A stretch of DNA of 64,000 nt from Cryobacterium sp. Y11. GTDB lineage: Bacteria; Actinomycetota; Actinomycetes; Actinomycetales; Microbacteriaceae. The DNA lies in contig NZ_PJJO01000050.1 in NCBI RefSeq assembly GCF_002929535.1, positions 47,577 to 111,576 of the forward strand, written 5' to 3'. The translations under genes and the position numbers were made by a program. Below the pieces are notes generated by a model. It did no database searches. It saw nothing but the letters and a program-made list of their open reading frames with translations, and had not been told where the DNA came from. Of this stretch, positions 45,409 through 54,097 are shown in pieces; position 1 is the first letter of the stretch; each line of letters starts with the position of its first letter.

Positions 45409-45462
45409 ATCTCTTCAGCATAGGCACAGCGGCTGGGCGTAAGGGGACAACTGTCGGTGGCC

Positions 45463-45489
45463 GTCAGCCTCTGTGGTTCAAAGGCTGAC
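45463..45489 (-). terminator. Possible terminator hairpin
   Basis: An 8-bp stem (45463-45470 with 45482-45489) with an 11-base loop lies just beyond the stop of the minus-strand monooxygenase gene. There is no T tract, so the call is weak. Confidence 0.4.
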
Positions 45490-45497
45490 ACGCCGCC

Positions 45498-45791
45498 TTA
45501 GATATCTGTGGCGATTTCGAACTTGGTCAGCGCAGGCGGACCGGTCAGAATTGCTCCCAGGGGTGACTTTCCTGGCCCGGCTCGAAAGGTGCGATAAGCG
45601 GCGTCATGCTCCAGCGACGCCCACTTTTCCACCAGTACGAAGTGGGTGGGGTCTTCGGTATCGACGAGAACATCCACGCCGAGACATCCGTTGAAGGCTC
45701 TCGTTGCGATAAGCGTCTCGCGCAGCACGTCGGGGGCGTCGGCGAGCGATTCGGTTTTTACATGGATGTCGAGAAAAGCAGTGATGGGCAC
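45498..45791 (-). CDS. Antibiotic biosynthesis monooxygenase-like (ABM) protein
   Basis: The 97-residue ferredoxin-like ABM protein begins MPITAFLDIHVKTESLADAP. It contains TRAFNGCLGVDVLVDTEDPT and FVLVEKWASLEHDAAYRTFR, typical of YgiN-like quinol monooxygenases that act on small aromatic or quinol substrates without a cofactor. AGGAGC lies before the ATG. It is downstream of the XRE gene by 32 bases on the same strand. Confidence 0.9.
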   Translation of the reverse strand: MPITAFLDIHVKTESLADAPDVLRETLIATRAFNGCLGVDVLVDTEDPTHFVLVEKWASLEHDAAYRTFRAGPGKSPLGAILTGPPALTKFEIATDI

Positions 45792-45823
45792 GAAAAGCTC
45801 CTAGCGGTTAAGGGTGGGGACGG

Positions 45824-46258
45824 TTATTCCTGGTTAGGTGTGTCGGTTTCGAGCAGCTCGGTGATCGACCGGAGGGTCTCGGGGGAAACATCGCTCAGGG
45901 TTCGGGCCGCGAAGCTCACCACGCGCGCAACGCGCAGGTTCTTCACGAAGGCGAGTTGAGCGTCGACCCGCTCAGGCAGGTCGTCATCGGAGCCGAGCAT
46001 GTATTCCGGGGGGATGCGGAAGAACTCGGCGATGCCGGTCAGCAGCGCCGGATCGGTGACGAGTGGGCCTTCGCCCGTGATCATGTAGGCCCAGCGTGCG
46101 CGGGACAGGGTCAGTCCGCGTTCGTTCAGCCCCGCTTCGATTTGGCGATAGGTGTACGGAGTGTTGCCTTCGGCGACAACGACGTCGAGCAGCAAATTAA
46201 GCTTGCGTGCCAATTCCAGCTGCGGGCTTACCTCGCCTGAGTTCCGCGCGGCGGTCAT
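45824..46258 (-). CDS. XRE-family regulator, EspR-like
   Basis: The 144-residue protein has an N-terminal helix-turn-helix: KLNLLLDVVVAEGNTPYTYR, then IEAGLNERGLTLSRARWAYM. The C-terminal half (PALLTGIAEFFRIPPEYMLG) is a dimerisation region like that of EspR and phage-type regulators. Its start overlaps the membrane protein gene by 4 bases and it is the last gene of a three-gene operon with the HExxH peptidase. It probably represses the operon, with the peptidase as the lytic partner. Confidence 0.88.
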   Translation of the reverse strand: MTAARNSGEVSPQLELARKLNLLLDVVVAEGNTPYTYRQIEAGLNERGLTLSRARWAYMITGEGPLVTDPALLTGIAEFFRIPPEYMLGSDDDLPERVDAQLAFVKNLRVARVVSFAARTLSDVSPETLRSITELLETDTPNQE

Positions 46259-47271
46259 CGTGTCGATCCGATGAGTGGCGGGTGCTCGATTGGCAACGCG
46301 GTCTGAGTGCGCACTTCGGCCCGGTCGATCAGGGCCAGTTCGACCTGGCTGACGGCCTGCTCGGGGTGTAGCAGCACACTGTCCCGAATCTCGACATGCC
46401 GCCGATACAGGTGCGCCCCTGGCTTACGAACGGTGAGCAGCTGCACCGGTGACAGCGCGCGCTCGATGCTGAGTTCCGGGGTGTTCGCCAGGAGCCGGTG
46501 CCACAACGGTGTGATGCGCCACAACAGCACGCGGTCGAGAAGGTTTTTGCGAGCGGATGCCAGCCCATCGACGGAGGCGGTGAGGCCCAGGCCGATGACA
46601 AGGCTGATCGGCGAGAGGAGCAAGCTCAGGTTATAAGCGATTCGGCCCCAACCGACCAGAAGATAGTCTGCGTACAGCACAGCCAGGATGGCGCTGGTCA
46701 GGCTGATGATGGCGTACGTGAGAACTCCCAGGCACGCCAGGAGTATGAGACTCACCGAGATCAGGGTCACCGGGCGGTGCTGCCGTCGCAGGTCTCGAAT
46801 GCACGCGATACCGAACGACACCGCGAAGATGCCCATCGCTATCCAGGTCGTGGCCGCGTACGCGGTGAAATCCCACCGGGGAATGAACGACGCGGCGATA
46901 TCGTCAGTGATGCGCCAGTCGCTGCCGAAGAACAGACCGGCTTGCACGAGAACGATCGCCGCGGTAATGAGGGTGGTTGCGCGTTTGCGAGCTCGCGTGA
47001 GACCGCGCGGTGACATGGCTTCCTGCACAATGACGTCGAGCAATGCGATGGCCACGATGGTGAGGGCGTGGAAGATGAAATAGGTCACGTTGCCGTTGCC
47101 GAGCAACGCATCGACGGGCTCGTATACCCGTTGGGGCATCAGGGTCATGGTTAAGGCAAAGACCACCAGGAACAGCAAGAGCGGCCGGCGTAATCCGCGA
47201 ATGGCCGATGGCACGCAGGCCACTGCGGCGATCCAAAAGACGGCGGACAGAGTGAAGAGAATCGTTTGCAC
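46255..47271 (-). CDS. MAB_1171c-type integral membrane protein
   Basis: The 338-residue protein has about seven hydrophobic helices in its first 240 residues (for example LLLFLVVFALTMTLMPQRVY and IMGIFAVSFG-type segments), followed by a cytoplasmic helical tail (PLWHRLLANTPELSIERALS and RRHVEIRDSVLLHPEQAV). This is the layout of the MAB_1171c family of putative transporters or membrane receptors. It is joined to the peptidase gene above and the XRE gene below by base overlaps, so all three form one operon. Confidence 0.85.
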   Translation of the reverse strand: MQTILFTLSAVFWIAAVACVPSAIRGLRRPLLLFLVVFALTMTLMPQRVYEPVDALLGNGNVTYFIFHALTIVAIALLDVIVQEAMSPRGLTRARKRATTLITAAIVLVQAGLFFGSDWRITDDIAASFIPRWDFTAYAATTWIAMGIFAVSFGIACIRDLRRQHRPVTLISVSLILLACLGVLTYAIISLTSAILAVLYADYLLVGWGRIAYNLSLLLSPISLVIGLGLTASVDGLASARKNLLDRVLLWRITPLWHRLLANTPELSIERALSPVQLLTVRKPGAHLYRRHVEIRDSVLLHPEQAVSQVELALIDRAEVRTQTALPIEHPPLIGSTR

Positions 47272-47765
47272 TACAGCACCCGTCCGAATCCGGTTTGGGT
47301 GCCGTGGGCAGCCTCCGGTGCATCCGCGAGAATGATGAGGGCCAGTCGATCGCCGATGGCTTCGGCCAGCGCTTCCTGCTCGTCGGTGAACTGGCTGCGC
47401 GAGAGCGCGTAGACGATGGCATCCATGGGGATAAGCGGCGCGAGCAGTGCGACGCGTTCCGCCGAAAGCAGCTCTTGTTCCTGATTGAGAATCATGTGGC
47501 CGAACTCGTGATTGATAAATTGTTGCCGGTGCACGAGTGACGTCGTTGGTGCGTGGTGGATGCGTTCAAAACTTTCCCCGGCCACTGCGATCCAGAGCCC
47601 GCAGACCCCGACCTCGAGCATGCGTGGAGTTGCGCTCTGCACCACGATCTTCTTACCGCGTACCGATTCCATGTGCTGGTGCAGCAACTCGGCCGTGAGC
47701 GGTCGGGGCAAACAGAGCCGGGCGACCATCGTGTGCGCCCGTTTCCGACGTAATTCGTAGCTCAT
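47271..47765 (-). CDS. ImmA/IrrE-like (ParH-type) zinc metallopeptidase
   Basis: The 164-residue protein has the zinc motif HEFGHMIL at about residue 86-93 (HExxH) within INHEFGHMILNQEQELLSAE. ImmA/IrrE peptidases cut XRE-family repressors, and this gene heads a three-gene operon with a membrane protein and an XRE regulator. It is therefore likely to cleave or control that regulator. Start ATG 47765 is the first in the frame; no strong ribosome site is seen. Confidence 0.85.
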   Translation of the reverse strand: MSYELRRKRAHTMVARLCLPRPLTAELLHQHMESVRGKKIVVQSATPRMLEVGVCGLWIAVAGESFERIHHAPTTSLVHRQQFINHEFGHMILNQEQELLSAERVALLAPLIPMDAIVYALSRSQFTDEQEALAEAIGDRLALIILADAPEAAHGTQTGFGRVL

Positions 47766-48140
47766 GCACTGCCCCCTGTTTGCGCGTTTAGCCTACCCCT
47801 TGGTGGGGTCAGCCAGCGTGAGGGTGTGCGTCCGGCCCGAAAAAGCAGTACGATAGACATGTCTAACGTGGGTCCTCGGGGGAGGATCGGCCAGGGCATC
47901 GCTCGATAATGATGGAAACGCGGGGGCTCTAATACCGGTGTCTGACATACGGTATGACCACCATTCATCGAGTGGGCTCTGGCTCCACGTGGCATTTGTG
48001 CACTCGGCGCCCTCGAATCGGAGTAGTTGATTCGGACTACTTGAATCGGGGGTGTCGAAGGGCAGATCACTTCAACCCAGTCACGCACGCTAAGAAACGT
48101 TACTTCGGCGCCGCGCACGGTTCGCGCCCGCCGTTAAGCT
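47766..48140. other. Divergent intergenic region between the peptidase operon and metH
   Basis: This 375-base gap holds both promoters. The perfect palindrome TAGACATGTCTA at 47854-47865 is the only clear regulatory element. I do not recognise a cobalamin, SAM or SAH riboswitch, although metH genes often have one. Confidence 0.5.
47854..47865. promoter_or_regulatory. 12-bp palindrome, possible operator
   Basis: TAGACATGTCTA is a perfect palindrome about 90 bases upstream of the peptidase operon start and about 280 upstream of metH. It could bind the XRE regulator encoded by the operon. Confidence 0.5.
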
Positions 48141-48146
48141 GTGCGA

Positions 48147-51100
48147 ATGACTTCTGTGCCCATGAATGACGCCGAAACATCCGTTGATGCGGCGCGCCCG
48201 GCTCGATCGCAGGCCCTGCTTGATGCTGTTAATTCCAGCGTCGTCATTGCCGATGGGGCCATGGGAACCATGTTGCAGGAACACAACCCCACCCTCGATG
48301 ACTACCAGCAGCTTGAGGGCTGCAACGAGATTCTCAACGTGAGCCGCCCCGACATTATCGCGGCCATTCACGACGTCTATCTCGAAACCGGCATCGACGC
48401 TATCGAGACGAACACCTTCGGTGCGAACTGGTCCAACCTCTCGGACTACGGGATCGAAGATCGGATCGAGGAGCTCGCCAGGCTCGGCGCCGAGATCGCC
48501 CGCGCCAGCGTGGAAAAAATCGAAGTCCGCGACGGTCGCGTGCGCTGGGTGCTCGGTTCGATGGGGCCCGGTACCAAGCTGCCGAGCCTTGGCCACACCA
48601 CCTATGCCAACCTCAAGGCCACGTTTGCCGAGCAAGCGCTCGGGTTGATCCGTGGTGGCGCTGACGCGTTCCTCATTGAAACCTCGCAAGACCTGCTGCA
48701 GACCAAGAGCGCGGTGAACGGATGCAAGCAGGCCATTAGCGAGACCGGCATCCGCTTGCCCATTTTCGTCGAGGTGACGGTGGAGACCACCGGAACCATG
48801 CTGATGGGCAGCGAGATCGGCGCCGCGCTGACCGCGCTCGAGCCACTCGGCATCGACGCTATCGGCTTGAACTGTGCGACCGGGCCGACCGAGATGAGCG
48901 AGCACCTGCGTCACCTCTCCAAGTTCTCGCGCGTGCCCGTCATCTGTATGCCCAACGCCGGCCTGCCCCAGCTAACGAAGACCGGCGCGAGCTATCCGCT
49001 GACCCCCGACCAGCTGGCCACGGCGCACGAACAGTTCGTGAAGGAATTCGGGCTGGGGCTGGTCGGCGGATGCTGCGGCACGACTCCCGCACACATGACG
49101 GCCGTGGTCGAACGGTTGCGTGGCGTCACGGTGAAACCCCGCACCCTCGAACAGGACCCGGGTGTCGCAAGTCTGTACCAGCACGTCAGTTTCGACCAGG
49201 ACAGCGCTTTTCTGGCCATCGGGGAGCGTACCAACGCCAACGGCTCGCGCGCTTTTCGCGATGCCATGCTCGCTGAAAACTGGGACGACTGCGTCGACAT
49301 CGCCCGCAGCCAGGTGCGCGACGGCGCCCACCTGCTCGACGTCTGCATCGACTACGTCGGTCGCGACGGCGTCGCCGACATGAAGCAGGTCGTCTCCCGA
49401 CTGGCCAGCGCCTCGACCCTGCCACTCGTCGTCGACTCCACCGAGCCGGCCGTGCTGCAGGCCGGTATGGAACTCATCGGTGGTCGTCCGGTCGTGAACT
49501 CGGTCAACTTCGAAGACGGCGAGGGGCCCACGTCGAGGTTCGGCCGCATCATGCCGCTCGTCAAGGAGCACGGCGCGGCCGTGATCGCCCTGACCATCGA
49601 CGAGGAGGGCCAGGCCCGCACCGCTGAACACAAGGTACGCATTGCCACCCGTCTGGTGGACACCCTCGTGAACACGTGGGGCATGCGGGTTGAGGACATC
49701 ATCGTCGACGCGTTGACCTTTCCCATCGCGACCGGCCAGGAAGAAACCCGCCGGGACGGCATCGAGACCATTGAGGCGATTCGGCAGATCAAGGCGAAGT
49801 ACCCCGGCATCCACACCACGCTCGGCGTCTCGAACGTGTCGTTCGGGCTCAACCCCGCCGCGCGCTCGGTGCTCAACTCGGTCTTTTTGCACGAAGCGAC
49901 GGAGGCGGGCCTTGACTCGGCCATCGTGAACTCGGCCAAGATCGTGCCGCTCGCCTCGGTGCCCGACGACCGCCGCAAGGTGGCGCTCGACCTGGTCTGG
50001 GACCGCCGCGAATACGACGCCGAGGGAACCCTCACCTACGATCCGCTGGTGGCCCTGCTCGACCTGTTCGCCGGCGTCGACTCCGCCGCCCTGAAAGACG
50101 AGCGCGCCGCCGAACTCGCCGCCTTGCCGGTGGGCGAACGCCTCGAACGCCGCATCATCGACGGCGAGGCCAAGGGCCTGGAGGCTGACCTTGACCTGGC
50201 CAGAGCCGAGGGGTTGAGCGCGCTCGATATCGTCAACGTGCACCTGCTCGTCGGCATGCAGGTCGTTGGCGCCCGCTTCGGCAGCGGCGAGATGCAGCTG
50301 CCGTTTGTGCTGCAATCAGCCGAGGTGATGAAAGCCGCCGTGGCCCTGCTCGAGCCGCACATGGAGAAATCCGAAGCGGCCGGCAAGGGCACGATCGTGC
50401 TCGGCACCGTGCGCGGTGACGTGCACGACATCGGCAAGAACCTCGTTGACATCATCCTCACCAACAACGGCTACGACGTGATCAACATCGGCATCAAACA
50501 ATCGATAGCCGAGTTCATCCGGGTCGCTGAGGAGAACAACGCCGACGTCATCGGTATGAGCGGGCTGCTCGTGAAATCTACCGTGGTGATGAAAGAGAAC
50601 CTGCTCGAGCTTCAGTCGCGCGGCTTTGCCGACAAATGGCCGATTCTGCTCGGCGGCGCGGCCCTCACCCGGTCCTACGTCGAGGACGACCTCGACAGCG
50701 TCTTCGCCGGGCAGGTGCGCTACGCCCGCGATGCCTTCGAGGGCCTCGCCCTGATGGAACCGCTCGTGGCCATCGCCCGCGGCGCTGACCCTTTGTCGGT
50801 GGGCTTGCCGCCGCTGAAGAAACGTATTCACAAGAAGAGCCTGCTCACCTTGACCGAACCCGAAGAGATGCCGGGGCGTTCCGAGGTCGCGAGCGATAAC
50901 GCGATTCCGGTACCGCCGTTCTGGGGCACCCGCATCGTCAAGGGTGTGGCCCTCGCCGATTTTTCCGCGTTTCTCGACGAACGCGCCACCTTCATGGGGC
51001 AGTGGGGGCTCAAGCCCAGCCGGGCCGAAGACGGCGCGAGCTACCAGGAACTGGTCGACACCGTCGGTCGGCCGCGCCTGCGCTATTGGCTCGACCGCAT

Positions 51101-51764
51101 CCTGGGTGAGGGCATGCTTGATGCCTCCGTCGCCTATGGCTATTTTCCCGTGGTCGCCGAGGGCGATGACATGGTCGTGCTGCACCACGGTGATGACCCG
51201 ACCGGTATGGTCGGTCAGGCCGGACTGCTGGCTCCCGACGGCGGCTCCGGCGGCGAACTCGGCTCTGACCGACTGCGGTTCAACTTTCCCCGGCAGCGCC
51301 GTGACAAACACCTGTGCCTGGCCGACTTCGTGCGGGGGAGGGAAACAGGCCAAACGGATGTCGTCGCCCTCCAGCTGGTCACCGCCGGCTCACACGTCGA
51401 CGAGGTCACGGCGAAAATGTTCGCCGCGAACCAATACCGCGACTACATGGAACTCAACGGGCTCACTATGCAGCTGACGGAGGCCCTCGCCGAGTACTGG
51501 CACTCGCGCATCCGCTCGGAATTCGGTGTCGGCGACGAGGACCCGAGTGATGTGGCCGGCATGTTCAAGCTGGAGTATCGCGGGGCTCGGTTCTCCCTGG
51601 GCTACCCGGCCTGCCCCGAGATGGAGGACCGTCGCAAGGTGGTCGAGCTTTTGAAACCAGAGCGCATGGGCGTTGTACTGTCAGAGGAGCTGCAGCTGCA
51701 TCCGGAGCAGTCGACCGACGCGTTCGTCTTCCACCACCCGGAGGCGAAGTACTTCTCGGTTTAG
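48147..51764 (+). CDS. metH: Cobalamin-dependent methionine synthase
   Basis: The 1205-residue enzyme moves a methyl group from 5-methyltetrahydrofolate to homocysteine through cobalamin. All four modules are visible: homocysteine-binding with zinc ligands LNCATGP and GGCCGTTPAH (about residues 240 and 308); folate-binding (about 350-620); the B12 domain with DVHDIGKN near 758 and a helical cap before it; and a C-terminal SAM activation domain containing RFSLGYPACPEMEDRRKV. ATG 48147 was chosen; GTG 48141 is possible. Nearby metY, a PatB-like lyase and an ECF uptake operon suggest linked sulfur amino acid and cofactor supply. Confidence 0.96.
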   Translation: MTSVPMNDAETSVDAARPARSQALLDAVNSSVVIADGAMGTMLQEHNPTLDDYQQLEGCNEILNVSRPDIIAAIHDVYLETGIDAIETNTFGANWSNLSDYGIEDRIEELARLGAEIARASVEKIEVRDGRVRWVLGSMGPGTKLPSLGHTTYANLKATFAEQALGLIRGGADAFLIETSQDLLQTKSAVNGCKQAISETGIRLPIFVEVTVETTGTMLMGSEIGAALTALEPLGIDAIGLNCATGPTEMSEHLRHLSKFSRVPVICMPNAGLPQLTKTGASYPLTPDQLATAHEQFVKEFGLGLVGGCCGTTPAHMTAVVERLRGVTVKPRTLEQDPGVASLYQHVSFDQDSAFLAIGERTNANGSRAFRDAMLAENWDDCVDIARSQVRDGAHLLDVCIDYVGRDGVADMKQVVSRLASASTLPLVVDSTEPAVLQAGMELIGGRPVVNSVNFEDGEGPTSRFGRIMPLVKEHGAAVIALTIDEEGQARTAEHKVRIATRLVDTLVNTWGMRVEDIIVDALTFPIATGQEETRRDGIETIEAIRQIKAKYPGIHTTLGVSNVSFGLNPAARSVLNSVFLHEATEAGLDSAIVNSAKIVPLASVPDDRRKVALDLVWDRREYDAEGTLTYDPLVALLDLFAGVDSAALKDERAAELAALPVGERLERRIIDGEAKGLEADLDLARAEGLSALDIVNVHLLVGMQVVGARFGSGEMQLPFVLQSAEVMKAAVALLEPHMEKSEAAGKGTIVLGTVRGDVHDIGKNLVDIILTNNGYDVINIGIKQSIAEFIRVAEENNADVIGMSGLLVKSTVVMKENLLELQSRGFADKWPILLGGAALTRSYVEDDLDSVFAGQVRYARDAFEGLALMEPLVAIARGADPLSVGLPPLKKRIHKKSLLTLTEPEEMPGRSEVASDNAIPVPPFWGTRIVKGVALADFSAFLDERATFMGQWGLKPSRAEDGASYQELVDTVGRPRLRYWLDRILGEGMLDASVAYGYFPVVAEGDDMVVLHHGDDPTGMVGQAGLLAPDGGSGGELGSDRLRFNFPRQRRDKHLCLADFVRGRETGQTDVVALQLVTAGSHVDEVTAKMFAANQYRDYMELNGLTMQLTEALAEYWHSRIRSEFGVGDEDPSDVAGMFKLEYRGARFSLGYPACPEMEDRRKVVELLKPERMGVVLSEELQLHPEQSTDAFVFHHPEAKYFSV

Positions 51765-51903
51765 TTTAACGGCGGCGAGTTGAATGGCACGGCGTTGCCC
51801 AAGATCGCTTGACGGCATGGCGGCGCACGCGTCGAAGCAGTCAAGAGCGAATCAACGACTGCGCGCATGCAAACGCGTCACCCTGCGCACCTTCACTGCT
51901 GTT

Positions 51904-52710
51904 CTATCTCCCGAGGAACACTCCGTTCACGAAGATGATCGCCGGAAATGTCGCGGTGAAAGCCCAAAAGAAAGTGTCGAGGCCAATCAGTACGGCTGTT
52001 CCGAGATGGAGCATGGCCCCGGTAAAAAGCAGCGCTACCAATACGCCAGGGGGAGCTATAAGAGCTACGGGAAAAATGATCTCCGCGACGATAACTGACC
52101 ATCCGACGAAGCCTCCAAGCCAAGGCCGTCTACGAAGTACGGCTGCGGCCGTGGAGTGTCCATAAGTAGCGGTGTTGAGAATGCTTTGCAGCGCTGATCC
52201 TTGACGCCACTGTGCGTTGGATATCTTCGATATTCCTGCCGCGAAATATGCCAACAAGGCCTGCGCCGCGATGAAATATAAACCCACGGCTTGAAAAGGA
52301 CTCGACGTTGGGAGTAAAAAGGTGAATGCCAAGCCAGCAAGGATGATGAACGATATTTGATTGGATCCATCTTTACCATAGCGAATTTGATAGGCCAGGA
52401 AAAGGCTTGATAGCAAAATGATCGTTGCGTAACTGGCGTAGAGCAGGTTGCTTTGAAACGGAATAATTAGCGCTATGGAACAGACGATTCGGGCAATCAC
52501 GACAATACGCAGCCACACTGAGCCGCTGTGCCCGACCATCCATCCACGTGACGTACCGTGTGACCCAGCGAGGACCTGTCTGCTATTCCAGTCGAACAGA
52601 CCGCTCGAGACGAATTCTTTCAAACTCAAAAGCAGTTGCAAAGAACCTTGAAGAATTCCTATGCCCACGATGACGGCGGTGATTCGTGCGGCGCTTTCGA
52701 TTGTCAACAT
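51904..52710 (-). CDS. HTTM/SdpB-like multi-span membrane protein
   Basis: The 268-residue protein has about eight hydrophobic helices, among them IVCSIALIIPFQSNLLYASY and FIILAGLAFTFLLPTSSPFQ. FAAGISKISNAQWRQGSALQ carries the conserved 'gi.K...W..G.al' pattern of the HTTM/SdpB group. SdpB-type proteins mature or export the Sdp killing factor in Bacillus, and the HTTM fold is related to vitamin-K-dependent carboxylase. It begins just after the SdpA-like gene and shares that gene's low GC. Role in peptide processing is inferred. Confidence 0.8.
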   Translation of the reverse strand: MLTIESAARITAVIVGIGILQGSLQLLLSLKEFVSSGLFDWNSRQVLAGSHGTSRGWMVGHSGSVWLRIVVIARIVCSIALIIPFQSNLLYASYATIILLSSLFLAYQIRYGKDGSNQISFIILAGLAFTFLLPTSSPFQAVGLYFIAAQALLAYFAAGISKISNAQWRQGSALQSILNTATYGHSTAAAVLRRRPWLGGFVGWSVIVAEIIFPVALIAPPGVLVALLFTGAMLHLGTAVLIGLDTFFWAFTATFPAIIFVNGVFLGR

Positions 52711-52713
52711 GGC

Positions 52714-53247
52714 TTATGACACCGGGTGAGTCAGCGAATAAAAACGAACGAGTGGCACAGAAGCTTCGCTAGGACCGCGTGTTTCAACCAAGGCAAATTG
52801 GTAGAACGCCTGAGACGACAATGGACTTCCGAGTCGCTTGCGCGCAACGTCAAGCAAGATTATGTATGGCGCGGTGAACTGTAGCCGCTCTGCAGAGCAG
52901 CTGATACTGGAAAGTGCCAGTAGCTGAAACAATTCGATCATGCCCTCTCGGTAGCGCTTTCGAGGGTTCCAGAGGGGAAAGAAAAATCCTCTCGGGGATA
53001 GATCCAACTCCAACCATGGACTGACGCTCGTTTCAGCGCCGCGACTGCGATACACAAAGTGATAGTTACTTGCGCCGGGATCTGGCGTAAAAAATGACCA
53101 TTTTGGTATGAGAGTGAAACGGTCAAACCGTGTTGTTAGCCGGCTGAGCCGATTATTTTTCTGAAATACGATCGACAGTAAAAACCAGATAGAGAAAACG
53201 ACGATTCCAATCACGCCGAAAACGGAGCTTGCAACATCAATCATCAT
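52714..53247 (-). CDS. SdpA/DUF5819-like membrane protein
   Basis: The 177-residue protein has one N-terminal membrane helix (VFGVIGIVVFSIWFLLSIVF) and a soluble part with RFTLIPKWSFFTPDPGASNY, the 'P.W.FFtpdP' signature of SdpA-family and DUF5819 proteins. Start 53247 has GAGGAA 7 bases upstream; the longer frame from 53406 overlaps the upstream gene and lacks a ribosome site. It sits between the small peptide and the SdpB-like gene, and three genes in this order make a plausible operon. Confidence 0.78.
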   Translation of the reverse strand: MMIDVASSVFGVIGIVVFSIWFLLSIVFQKNNRLSRLTTRFDRFTLIPKWSFFTPDPGASNYHFVYRSRGAETSVSPWLELDLSPRGFFFPLWNPRKRYREGMIELFQLLALSSISCSAERLQFTAPYIILLDVARKRLGSPLSSQAFYQFALVETRGPSEASVPLVRFYSLTHPVS

Positions 53248-53386
53248 GTGTTCTTCCTCAGATCGAATCGGTCGGCGAACGGCTTGTAACGGAGGCGACT
53301 TGACGAACGAACTTGTGGCGGGATTATTCACCGATTCTGGTAGCACGCAGCTGTTGATGATTTGAGAATACGACGCAGAGTTCGGG

Positions 53387-53614
53387 TCATTTCGATCGTG
53401 CGGCACTGACGTTCGCGTGGTAGGCCCGAAGTACCTCCAACGTCTGTGCCGATCGGTTCTCGACGGGAACTTTTTTAAGCTCTTGGCTCATACCCTCTGT
53501 GTCGCAACGGATAGCCGAACCGCCGTCCGTGACCACCCAGTCGTCATGGGGGTCGACAGGGGTGATGAGGCTGTCGAGGGATGAGAGTTCGAGATCGGTG
53601 AGGCTGATAGCCAT
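53387..53614 (-). CDS. Candidate precursor peptide of an Sdp-like cassette
   Basis: The 75-residue acidic peptide starts MAISLTDLELSSLDSLITPV and has a Gly-Gly (VVTDGGSAIRCDTEG) before a single Cys and a basic C-terminal part (SQELKKVPVENRSAQTLEVL). It lacks a classic Sec signal. A leader-like N-terminus with a GG site would fit peptides cut on maturation, though a regulator or immunity protein cannot be excluded. A strong promoter is 130 bases upstream. It is the first gene of the peptide/SdpA/SdpB operon. Confidence 0.65.
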   Translation of the reverse strand: MAISLTDLELSSLDSLITPVDPHDDWVVTDGGSAIRCDTEGMSQELKKVPVENRSAQTLEVLRAYHANVSAARSK

Positions 53615-54097
53615 GTGCGTTCCGTCTTTCGGGCTCGGAGTCGTCTCGACGCGCTCTCACTGTGAATTCAGGATGACCGGCGGCCGCTCATAATTAAGCG
53701 CGCCGGTCCACAGAAACGCGAGCCGTATCGGTTCAACTACCAATGTCTATTCTGAGAATCCAGTTTCGTCAACTATAAAAAAATAAAAAGTTTCACGGAC
53801 AGATCAGCTCGATAGGGGAAGCCCCTGCAGCGATGTGTTCGGGGGTAGCGGAGCATCAACCCGCCATCCCTGTTCAGTGCGATTATCTCCTGACGGCAGG
53901 AAACCTGCGACAAGACATTCGGAATTTGTCAAGGAAGATGAGGCAGTGAGAGTTTAAGCGGCTCGTTCGAGTCCTTCATTACTGCGCGGTCGAACGCGAG
54001 TGCTGGCCCCCCGCTGTAGCTCAACATCTGCCCTCGGACCGGCTTGACGCACCGTCGTCCCGGCGGGGTTTGCCTGAACGGGTCCGCGGCCGCTCGG
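53615..54097. other. AT-rich intergenic region of the peptide cassette
   Basis: The part next to the peptide gene (about 53690-53800) is clearly AT-richer than the neighbourhood and carries the cassette promoter. 53800-54097 has no supported gene. Confidence 0.55.
53744..53772 (-). promoter_or_regulatory. Sigma-70-type promoter of the peptide cassette
   Basis: On the minus strand TTGACG (53772-53767), exactly 17 bases of spacer, and TAGACA (53749-53744) form a good -35/-10 pair within AT-rich sequence. Transcription would begin near 53737 and leave a leader of about 120 bases before the peptide ATG. Confidence 0.65.

Noticed and set aside
47766..48140. Possible cobalamin or SAM/SAH riboswitch before metH
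   Set aside because: I looked for the conserved boxes and stems and found none; only a short palindrome is present.
48972..51353. Two long minus-strand frames (447 and 345 codons)
   Set aside because: Both are antisense to metH, which has complete domain support.
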